Below are positions 26,990 to 34,209 of a stretch of 64,000 nt of DNA, piece by piece. Within the stretch, counting starts at the first letter, position 1. Each line of letters starts with the position of its first letter. The stretch spans positions 30,776 to 94,775 of IMG/VR virus record IMGVR_UViG_3300022074_000013; one strand, given 5' to 3'. The notes under the pieces were generated by a model. The model had not been told where the DNA came from. It saw only the letters and a list, made by a program, of their open reading frames with translations, and searched no databases. A program made the translations under genes and the position numbers. The stretch comes from a virus.

Positions 26990-28056
26990 TGAAAATAGCT
27001 ATTTTGAATGACACACATTGCGGTGTCAGGAACGATATGGTTGAAATGTCTGATTATCAGGGACGTTTCTATAAAGAGATATTCTTTCCATATCTAGACC
27101 AACACGATATCAAACATATCATTCATATGGGTGATTATTTTGATAGACGAAAATTCATAAACTTTGCGTCCATGCAAAGAAACATTGAGCACTTTGTAAA
27201 ACCTATGATAGAAAGAGGTATTACAATGGACTTGATAATAGGTAACCATGATACCTATTATAAGAACACTAACGAAGTAAACTCACCTGCCTTATTACTA
27301 TACGGTCAACCTAATATCACTGTACATGAAGAACCTGTAGTTAAAGAATATGACGGTTTAGATGTTGCACTTGTTCCATGGATTAATAATGAAAACTATG
27401 CAGACAATATAGAGTTCTTTCAATCCGCACCAGCACCAATCTGTATGGGACACTTTGAAATAGAAGGTGCCATGATGAATCCTGCAATGGTATGTTCACA
27501 CGGATTAAACCCAAGTTACTTGAAGAGATTTGAAAAAGTTTACAGTGGTCACTTCCACCACAAAACAGACGTAGAGAATATACGCTACGTAGGTTCACAA
27601 ATGCAATTCACTTGGTCAGATTTTGGAGACGAAAAATATTTCCATATCTTTGATACTGATACAAGAGAAATGTTACCTGTGCATAATCCACTAACAATGT
27701 TTGAAAAGGCATTCTATAATGATACCGAAGAATCTTTTGAATCGATTGCTAATGACGATTATGAAAAGTACAGAGGAAAGTTTGTAAAGGTAATCGTAAT
27801 AGAAAAGGAGAACCCATATTGGTTTGATACATTCCTAGACAAACTTCATGGTGTCAATCCGTTACACGTATCAGTTGTAGACGATAACAAACACATGGAC
27901 TTCTTTGATGATGAAGAAATAGAAAATGTTGAAGACACATTGACTATCTTATCAAAGTACGTTGAAGGTCTAGAGATACAAGGTAAGAAAAAAGAACTAG
28001 ACAAAATAATGAAGTCACTGTACCATGAAGCATTGGAAGAACATAACTTTTTATGA
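26989..28056 (+). CDS. 47: Recombination endonuclease subunit gp47 (Mre11/SbcD-like)
   Basis: 355 residues. Phosphoesterase motifs are in order: LNDTHCG, HMGDYFDRR, IIGNHDTYY, MGHFEIEG and YSGHFHHKT. With gp46 it resects DNA ends and degrades host DNA. It overlaps gene 46 by 4 bases. Confidence 0.95.
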   Translation: MKIAILNDTHCGVRNDMVEMSDYQGRFYKEIFFPYLDQHDIKHIIHMGDYFDRRKFINFASMQRNIEHFVKPMIERGITMDLIIGNHDTYYKNTNEVNSPALLLYGQPNITVHEEPVVKEYDGLDVALVPWINNENYADNIEFFQSAPAPICMGHFEIEGAMMNPAMVCSHGLNPSYLKRFEKVYSGHFHHKTDVENIRYVGSQMQFTWSDFGDEKYFHIFDTDTREMLPVHNPLTMFEKAFYNDTEESFESIANDDYEKYRGKFVKVIVIEKENPYWFDTFLDKLHGVNPLHVSVVDDNKHMDFFDDEEIENVEDTLTILSKYVEGLEIQGKKKELDKIMKSLYHEALEEHNFL

Positions 28057-29768
28057 TAAATTTTAAAAAAGTAAGATACAAAAATCTATTATCAAGTGGT
28101 AACAAGTTTACCGAAATACGATTAGACAAACACCAAACGACTCTTATATTAGGTGAGAACGGCAGTGGTAAGTCTACACTTCTTGACGCTTTATGTTTTG
28201 GATTGTATGGACGTGGGTTTCGTAATCTAAAGAAAGATTTACTTATCAATAGTATCAACGAGAAAGGTCTAGAAGTAGAGATTGAATTCTCTATTGGTAC
28301 AAAACAATACAAGGTAATCCGTGGTGCAAAACCAAACAAGTTTGAATTATATCTTGATGACGTAATGCTTAATCAAGACGCAAACGTAAGAGACTACCAA
28401 GAACACTTAGAAAAACAAATTCTGAAAATGAGTTTCCGCTCATTTACACAGGTCGCAATATTAGGTTCTGCTAACTTTACTCCGTTCATGCAGTTGAAAG
28501 CAAAGGACAGAAGAAACTTAGTGGAAGACCTATTGGATATCTCTATATTCTCTACTATGCAAGACATACTAAGGAAAAGGATATCAACACATCAAAATGA
28601 AATCACTGAGACTAGTCATGAAATCAATATTATGGAAGAGAGGATTCATGGATTGAATGAGCAACTTAATGTACTACGTGAAAACCGAGAGAGTAAAATC
28701 TTAAAGTATGAATCCACAGTAGGGGAAACCCAAGATAACATTAATCAACTCATGGAGAACATAGATGAAAAGACGCAAGATGTGGTGGCGCAAGCACGAC
28801 TTATCGAGGATAAAGATACTAAAGAAAATAAACTCACAGAACTTATGGACTTGGAACGACAACTCGAAACGGCTCGTAAGAAAACAATTAGAGAAATCAA
28901 ATTCTACGAAGACAATGACGAATGTCCCACCTGCGAGCAGTCCTTAGATGAAACGCACAAGAAAGAACACATTGAACAGAAGGAGACTAAGAAGACGGAG
29001 TTGTCAACTGCTATCGAAGAAATTGAAAAACAAATCGGAGAGTGTTCAAGAAGACTTGAAGAAATAAGAGAAATTCAATCTAAGATAGAAGAGATACAGA
29101 AAAAAATAAGTCTCTTACAAACAGAAGTAGTATCCAATCAAAAGTATATTACTAAACTGCAAAAAGAAATCGAAGACCTAAAAGGTGAAGCAACTGCAGG
29201 TTCAGATGCAGAAGATAAAATTGTAGATTCAGAAGATAAACTCGAAGTTCTTTTACAGAAGAAAGAAACACAAACAGAAACTTCTCACTACTATGATATC
29301 GCTTCAACACTTCTTAGAGACCAAGGTGTAAAACAAAAGATTATCAAACAGTATGTTCCTATTATGAACAAACTAATCAACAAATATCTAGCACAACTAG
29401 AGTTCTATGTTGGTTTTGAGATTGACGAATCTTTTGAAGAAACAATCAAATCTAGATTCAGAGACGTATTCAAATACGATAATTTCTCTCAGGGTGAAAA
29501 GATGAGAATTGACTTATCATTACTATTCACTTGGAGAAGTATTGCAAGAATGAAAAATAGTGTTAACACTAATTTACTTATTCTTGACGAAGTATTTGAT
29601 AGTAGTTTAGATAGTGCTGGTACAGACGACTTCTTAAAACTATTGAATGGTATGCCTGAAAGAACAAACGCATTTATCATATCTCATAAAGGGGACGCAT
29701 TGTATGATAAGTTCAATGACGTACTACGTTTTGAGAAATATAAGAACTTTTCAAGGGTTATGGAGTGA
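28053..29768 (+). CDS. 46: Recombination endonuclease subunit gp46 (Rad50/SbcC-like)
   Basis: 571 residues. Walker A is GENGSGKSTLLD near residue 35. Long coiled-coil arms flank a zinc hook CPTCEQ (about 293-298). The ABC signature is FSQGEKMRIDLSLLF and Walker B is LLILDEVFDSSLD. It is the ATPase partner of gp47. The stop overlaps the GATAAATA box before the next gene. Confidence 0.95.
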   Translation: MINFKKVRYKNLLSSGNKFTEIRLDKHQTTLILGENGSGKSTLLDALCFGLYGRGFRNLKKDLLINSINEKGLEVEIEFSIGTKQYKVIRGAKPNKFELYLDDVMLNQDANVRDYQEHLEKQILKMSFRSFTQVAILGSANFTPFMQLKAKDRRNLVEDLLDISIFSTMQDILRKRISTHQNEITETSHEINIMEERIHGLNEQLNVLRENRESKILKYESTVGETQDNINQLMENIDEKTQDVVAQARLIEDKDTKENKLTELMDLERQLETARKKTIREIKFYEDNDECPTCEQSLDETHKKEHIEQKETKKTELSTAIEEIEKQIGECSRRLEEIREIQSKIEEIQKKISLLQTEVVSNQKYITKLQKEIEDLKGEATAGSDAEDKIVDSEDKLEVLLQKKETQTETSHYYDIASTLLRDQGVKQKIIKQYVPIMNKLINKYLAQLEFYVGFEIDESFEETIKSRFRDVFKYDNFSQGEKMRIDLSLLFTWRSIARMKNSVNTNLLILDEVFDSSLDSAGTDDFLKLLNGMPERTNAFIISHKGDALYDKFNDVLRFEKYKNFSRVME

Positions 29769-29774
29769 TAAATA
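29767..29774 (+). promoter_or_regulatory. Late-like box before the di-iron gene
   Basis: GATAAATA, 4 bases before the ATG at 29779, one base tighter than the leaderless late starts seen elsewhere. No ribosome site other than GGAG upstream of the box. Confidence 0.4.
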
Positions 29775-29778
29775 AACG

Positions 29779-30843
29779 ATGCAAATATTAAAAACAGAAA
29801 CACCCAAAGAAGTACGAGACTTTCCAGCGAAAGAAGAACTAAACCCTACAGACGTTGTAGAGATATTCCAAACACCTTTAACAGGTTCTTACAATTGGGA
29901 CTACACAGTCCAAGATAATCGTATCAAAAAACTATACGAACTAGGTAAGAAGTTAAATTGGAATGTAGAAGTTGACGTTGATTGGTCACCGCCATTCAAA
30001 CCAATGACATCTGAGTTCTTTGAATTCCAAGACAATCAATGGAAGAATCACGAACAATACAAAACATTAACCCAAGAAGAAAAGGAAGAATTTCACCAAG
30101 ATTTAAATTCATGGTCAGTAAGTCAATTCCTTCATGGAGAACAAGGTGCATTATTAGTTGCGTCACAATTAGCCAGTTGTGCACCCACATTCAATGCAAA
30201 ACTCTATGCAGCTTCTCAGACATTTGACGAAGCACGACATGTCGAAGCTTTTAACAAATATCTACAGACAAGACTCAAACGTTCATGGCCAATTGGCAGA
30301 AGTCTAAAAGGATTACTTGATAAAATTTTAACTGACCCACGTTGGGATTTAAAATTTATAGGTATGCAAGTTGTCATTGAAGGTTTAGCATTAGCCGCTT
30401 TTCAAGCAAGTCGAGAAACAAGTACCGACCCTGTATACAAAGAAATGATAGGACTTATCATTAGGGACGAAGCAAGACATGTAACTTTTGGTATCAACTA
30501 TCTAACTGATTTTGTCCAAACACTTTCAGAAGAAGAACAAATAGACAGGGCAAACTTTGCCTTGGAAGCATGTACTGTAAGTAGAAATAGACTTAAACCA
30601 ACTGCTGTATGGGAAAAGTATGGATTTGACGTTGATTATACATTAGACTACGAAAAACATAATATCTTTACCTCACAATTCCAAGACATACTATTTACTA
30701 GAATCATGCCAAACCTTAAAAAGATTGGACTACTGCGTGAAGAACTTATACCTGAATACGAAAAGTTAGGTGTTATGGGATACGCAGAAGGTGACAGTGA
30801 TTATGAAACAAGTTGGGAAGAATTATCGAAACCACTTAAGTGA
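29779..30843 (+). CDS. Ferritin-like di-iron protein (oxygenase- or R2-like)
   Basis: 354 residues. It has the complete carboxylate-bridged di-iron set: E121 in GEQGALL, E151-x-x-H154 in DEARHVEAF, E201 in VIEGLAL, and E231-x-x-H234 in RDEARHVTFG. This is the ferritin/ribonucleotide-reductase R2/bacterial oxygenase pattern. The rest does not look like phage NrdB, and no NrdA is nearby, so an oxygenase or R2-like oxidase role is more likely. The substrate is unknown. It is a candidate metabolic gene carried by the phage. Confidence 0.8.
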   Translation: MQILKTETPKEVRDFPAKEELNPTDVVEIFQTPLTGSYNWDYTVQDNRIKKLYELGKKLNWNVEVDVDWSPPFKPMTSEFFEFQDNQWKNHEQYKTLTQEEKEEFHQDLNSWSVSQFLHGEQGALLVASQLASCAPTFNAKLYAASQTFDEARHVEAFNKYLQTRLKRSWPIGRSLKGLLDKILTDPRWDLKFIGMQVVIEGLALAAFQASRETSTDPVYKEMIGLIIRDEARHVTFGINYLTDFVQTLSEEEQIDRANFALEACTVSRNRLKPTAVWEKYGFDVDYTLDYEKHNIFTSQFQDILFTRIMPNLKKIGLLREELIPEYEKLGVMGYAEGDSDYETSWEELSKPLK

Positions 30844-30846
30844 AAA

Positions 30847-30854
30847 TATAAATA
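30847..30854 (+). promoter_or_regulatory. Late promoter, leaderless spacing
   Basis: A perfect TATAAATA ending 5 bases before the ATG at 30860. No ribosome site lies between. Confidence 0.7.
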
Positions 30855-30859
30855 GTATT

Positions 30860-32242
30860 ATGAAGTCTTTCTCACAATTCACAGACAAAATTACCGTAAC
30901 GAATCCTAAGCATGTGATTCGTGAGTTAACTGTGTCACCACACTACAAAAACAGAAACGGATTCAATCCTTATTATGTTCTAGACATAGACGATAAAGAT
31001 GTCAAAGCAACAGTAGGTGCAGGAAAGATACTTTATAAATCAGTAGAGAATCCTACAGGTGAACTTCTCAAAAAATTAGGTAATGGTAAATACTATTTTC
31101 AAGTAGAACTAGACGGTTCTGATACTCCGTATTACATTCAATCAACTAAAGCAAAAGTCAAAGCACACTTTGGAAGTAAGAGTAGAAAGGATTCAACTGC
31201 TTCTTCCAACGTGAATGAATTACTAACCGTACACTTCTTAATACACCCCGACCAAATTCAAAATCAATTTGACTTTGAGAAATGGGTTGCAGGACAAAGT
31301 GGCGGAACAGGAGTTCTTGCAGGTTCAGGAAAAGAAGTCACCTATGAAGACATAGTTATGTTATTAGATAAAGACGAAACTTCATTGAGAGATATTCTAA
31401 TCGGAATGAACAATGCAAAAGCAGTTGCAAAAGATTTAAAAGGAAGGTCAATCAAAAATGTATATTGGGTTCCAAGAGGTAAACCTGCAGGGATAGGTGG
31501 TAAGAATCCTTCGGACGTTATCGTTCAAACTGCAGACGGATATCAAGGATACTCTAACAAGATATCAGGTGGTGCAGACGCTACACCTAAAATCAATACA
31601 AACTTAGTTGCATTCTATTCTAAAGTAGGAGATAAGGGACAACTTGGTAGAATTAAATCTATGATTGATAACGCATGGGTCAAAGCGACTTCCATGATAG
31701 ACCCCAAATATAAGAATGCTCACAAAGCAATCAACTCATTTAATATCAAGAAAGAAAAGTATAGTGAGTCCTCTTCACAAAGAGCATTCGCTACAATAGC
31801 AAAAGAATTCCAAAAAGATAAATTAGATTTCTATTCAAAAGATTTCTATTGGCCTTTTAGGAATGCTTTACTAGACGACTTTTCAAAATATGTTTCTTCA
31901 CCAAGAAACCTACTATACTTTTTGAATACTATAGGTTACTATACATATGACGACCCTAATTCAACACCATGTCCATATAAACTATTGATAGGTAGTGAGA
32001 AGGGTTCAACAATTAAAGACGTTAGTGGAGACGACAGTTTTAGACAAATGTTAATGTCAGATAATGCTAGTGATTTTAGTAAAATAAAATCTTCGTATGA
32101 CGGTAAACAACAAACGTTTAAGTTGTCTTGGCATTATAAACCTTTAAAGATTGACGCAACCATGCCAGTTGTTTTAAGAACTAGACAAGCAGGGGGTTGG
32201 TCAGGTAAATCTTTATATGTAACCAGTAGTGGAATAAAATAA
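30860..32242 (+). CDS. Hypothetical protein, possible nuclease-like fold
   Basis: The start at 30860 (MKSFSQFTDKITVT) is set by the late promoter 5 bases upstream; the frame extends further into the previous gene but without reason. 460 residues, not recognised. A central stretch NPSDVIVQTADGYQGYSNKISGG has the acidic-strand-then-x-x-K spacing of PD-(D/E)xK type nucleases. That is a weak analogy. The C-terminus is rich in Lys, Ser and aromatic residues. Late expression suggests a virion or packaging-stage role. Confidence 0.6.
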   Translation: MKSFSQFTDKITVTNPKHVIRELTVSPHYKNRNGFNPYYVLDIDDKDVKATVGAGKILYKSVENPTGELLKKLGNGKYYFQVELDGSDTPYYIQSTKAKVKAHFGSKSRKDSTASSNVNELLTVHFLIHPDQIQNQFDFEKWVAGQSGGTGVLAGSGKEVTYEDIVMLLDKDETSLRDILIGMNNAKAVAKDLKGRSIKNVYWVPRGKPAGIGGKNPSDVIVQTADGYQGYSNKISGGADATPKINTNLVAFYSKVGDKGQLGRIKSMIDNAWVKATSMIDPKYKNAHKAINSFNIKKEKYSESSSQRAFATIAKEFQKDKLDFYSKDFYWPFRNALLDDFSKYVSSPRNLLYFLNTIGYYTYDDPNSTPCPYKLLIGSEKGSTIKDVSGDDSFRQMLMSDNASDFSKIKSSYDGKQQTFKLSWHYKPLKIDATMPVVLRTRQAGGWSGKSLYVTSSGIK

Positions 32243-32243
32243 T

Positions 32244-32855
32244 ATGTATGAACTAGTTGAAGAGGCCGCAAAGGTCTTACGTAATCCTACTGAAAAGTTT
32301 GATTTCGATAATCCGCAAACAGACCCAAAAGAATTACAAGCAGGTCTCGTAGAAACCATGGGAAAATATGGTGGACTTGGTTTAAGTGCTAATCAAGTCG
32401 GTGTAGACCTGAGTGTTTTTGTTATGCAAACACAGGACGAAGGAATCGTTGCATTTTTCAATCCTGAGTTAGTTCAGATATCTCAAGAAACAGAAATGAT
32501 GAAGGAAGGTTGTCTTTCTTTTCCCGACATATATATTATGCTCAAGCGACCAAAAGTAGTTGTAATGGACTACCAAACAGTTGACGGTGAAAAACGTTCA
32601 ATAAAGTTAGAAGGATTGGGTGCAAGGTGTGTGCAACATGAAATAGACCACTTAAATGGTATTATATTTTTACAACGTGCATCACAATTAAAAATAGAAC
32701 GTGCTCTAAAATCAAGACCAAAAGAAAGAGCAAAGAGATTAGAATATGAACAACGCAGAGCAATCGCAGAAGCCCTACGAACCGCAAATGCTGAAAAATC
32801 TGTTGACTCCGAACGAGTGCCAACAGATAATACACTTTCACAAAACGCATCATAA
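32244..32855 (+). CDS. def: Peptide deformylase
   Basis: 203 residues. All three metal/active-site motifs are present: GLGLSANQVG (motif 1), EGCLSFP (motif 2, metal Cys) and QHEIDHLNG (motif 3, HExxH). It removes the N-formyl group from nascent proteins. Phage-encoded deformylases are known in marine phages. The last 110 bases overlap the next gene, so the extended C-terminus after about residue 165 is constrained by two reading frames. Confidence 0.93.
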   Translation: MYELVEEAAKVLRNPTEKFDFDNPQTDPKELQAGLVETMGKYGGLGLSANQVGVDLSVFVMQTQDEGIVAFFNPELVQISQETEMMKEGCLSFPDIYIMLKRPKVVVMDYQTVDGEKRSIKLEGLGARCVQHEIDHLNGIIFLQRASQLKIERALKSRPKERAKRLEYEQRRAIAEALRTANAEKSVDSERVPTDNTLSQNAS

Positions 32856-33369
32856 CTTAAGAACCGTAGGAAACGGTGCTGGTTACAAGGGTATAAGATT
32901 TTGTCATGTCCAAACACAATGGGTACGAACTCTAATAGATAGAGTTTGGATACGATTAGTTGCTCAAGTTTATAAAACCCAAGGTAAAATTGTTTATCCC
33001 GAAATGATTGGAATCAATGAATGGGTTATTGGTGGATATCAAGACCCACATTTAGATACTTACTCTACGCAGTCAGAACACTTACCAAACTTTGACCCCA
33101 ACGAAAAACAAAGAGAGTGGACTTGTATTTTATATTTAAATGATAATTTCTCAGGTGGTGAAACTTATGTACCTAACGGAGAAACTTTTGTTCCTGAAAC
33201 AGGTGCAGGATTATTGTTTCAAGGCATTTACATAGAACATGGTGTAAACAAGATACGAAGAAACCAACGACATACTCTTTCATTTTGGTTTTCCGATAAT
33301 CAAGATAGGTGTATGCCTTTTCACGCAATTACTGATTTAACACAGAATGAAGAAACATTGAGATTATGA
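32746..33369 (+). CDS. 2-oxoglutarate/Fe(II)-dependent oxygenase
   Basis: 207 residues from 32746. An alternative ATG at 32788 (MLKNLLTPNECQQII) would begin right at the conserved domain and reduce the overlap with def to 68 bases. Core: GGYQDPHLDTYS (HxD), EWTCILYLNDNFSGGETY, GAGLLFQGIYIEHGVNKI with the distal His, and RHTLSFWF with the oxoglutarate Arg. It forms a tandem pair with the next gene, probably by duplication. The substrate is unknown. Confidence 0.85.
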   Translation: MNNAEQSQKPYEPQMLKNLLTPNECQQIIHFHKTHHNLRTVGNGAGYKGIRFCHVQTQWVRTLIDRVWIRLVAQVYKTQGKIVYPEMIGINEWVIGGYQDPHLDTYSTQSEHLPNFDPNEKQREWTCILYLNDNFSGGETYVPNGETFVPETGAGLLFQGIYIEHGVNKIRRNQRHTLSFWFSDNQDRCMPFHAITDLTQNEETLRL

Positions 33370-33953
33370 TTGATTTTAATTTCATAACAATTCCCGAAGT
33401 AATAACATCAGAAGAAGCAAAAGAATTAATCCATTTTCATAAAACACATAAACACTTATGTTCAGAAGATAACAATTCTCAGTATGACGGCAGAAAAATA
33501 CAAATAGAAAATATCAAAACTCAATGGATTCGTGAAATCGTAAGAAGACTTGAGTACATGGTAATAAGTGAAGTAGGACAATATGGGTCTAAAGTCTTTC
33601 CTGAACAAGCAGAGATTATGTGTCAACCAATCGGTTCTGAGATTACACCTCATACAGACGTATACGATTCTCAAGAAACAGGAGAACAGGTTATTCCCAA
33701 ATCAGAATGGGCGGCTGTATTGTACCTTAATGATTCAGAAGACGATTATAAAGGGGGTAAACTAAGATTCACACCATGTGAATCGATACCTATGGGGTTA
33801 GAATACGAGCCCCACGCAAGAGAAATGGTCGTATTCCAAGGAATGAAATTTGAACATTCCGTCACCAAAGTGTACCGTGGAGACAGGTACACCCTACCTA
33901 TGTGGTTCACCACAGATTTTAGAGATATAAGACCCGAATTCCCAAACCCTTGA
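33366..33953 (+). CDS. 2-oxoglutarate/Fe(II)-dependent oxygenase, paralogue of the preceding gene
   Basis: 195 residues, 4-base overlap with the upstream oxygenase. The same ground plan: an EEAKELIHFHKTHKHL opening parallels NECQQIIHFHKTHHNL of its neighbour. It also has ITPHTDVYDS (HxD), WAAVLYLNDSEDDYKGGKL, VVFQGMKFEHSVTKV and RYTLPMWF. The two enzymes may differ in substrate, as the metal-site loops diverge. Confidence 0.87.
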   Translation: MIDFNFITIPEVITSEEAKELIHFHKTHKHLCSEDNNSQYDGRKIQIENIKTQWIREIVRRLEYMVISEVGQYGSKVFPEQAEIMCQPIGSEITPHTDVYDSQETGEQVIPKSEWAAVLYLNDSEDDYKGGKLRFTPCESIPMGLEYEPHAREMVVFQGMKFEHSVTKVYRGDRYTLPMWFTTDFRDIRPEFPNP

Positions 33954-33969
33954 TTCTAAAGGGAAAATG

Positions 33970-34021
33970 AGCTGTTGACAATGACATGCCTTTTTTGGTA
34001 GCCTATACCTGTAATGAGAAA
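33970..34021 (+). promoter_or_regulatory. Repeated promoter block, copy 1
   Basis: About 52 bases repeated at 34157 and 37001: AGCTGTTGACAATGACATGC, then a T6 run, TAGCCTATAC, and a GAGAAA end. -35 TTGACA (33975-33980), 18-bp spacer, -10-like TAGCCT (33999-34004). It serves the small gene at 34034. Confidence 0.7.
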
Positions 34022-34033
34022 AAGGAGTTCAAA

Positions 34034-34153
34034 ATGAGCTGTGGATACAGGGAGATGTTCCTTGAAAAATACTTTGAAGAAGGTATAGAGAAAGGAATGT
34101 CAGAAGAAGAGGCGGCCGCATACGCTTTGAAATGTGCGGAAGAAATGGAGTAA
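34034..34153 (+). CDS. 39-residue acidic peptide
   Basis: MSCGYREMFLEKYFEEGIEK, then GMSEEEAAAYALKCAEEME. A strong AAAGGAG lies 6 bases before the ATG, with its own promoter block just upstream, so it is very likely expressed. It is acidic and helical; the EEGIEKGMSEEEAAAYA stretch resembles small helical phage peptides. Function unknown. Promoter copy 2 begins at its stop. Confidence 0.6.
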   Translation: MSCGYREMFLEKYFEEGIEKGMSEEEAAAYALKCAEEME

Positions 34154-34156
34154 ATG

Positions 34157-34209
34157 AGCTGTTGACAGTGACAGCACTTTTTTAGTAAGCTAGCCGTATG
34201 AATGAGAAA
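34157..34209 (+). promoter_or_regulatory. Repeated promoter block, copy 2
   Basis: TTGACA (34162-34167), 18 bases, TAAGCT (34186-34191), then 6 bases to the ATG at 34198. There is no Shine-Dalgarno sequence in the gap, so the predicted transcript is leaderless. The block runs into the coding region (GAGAAA at 34204-34209). Confidence 0.7.
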
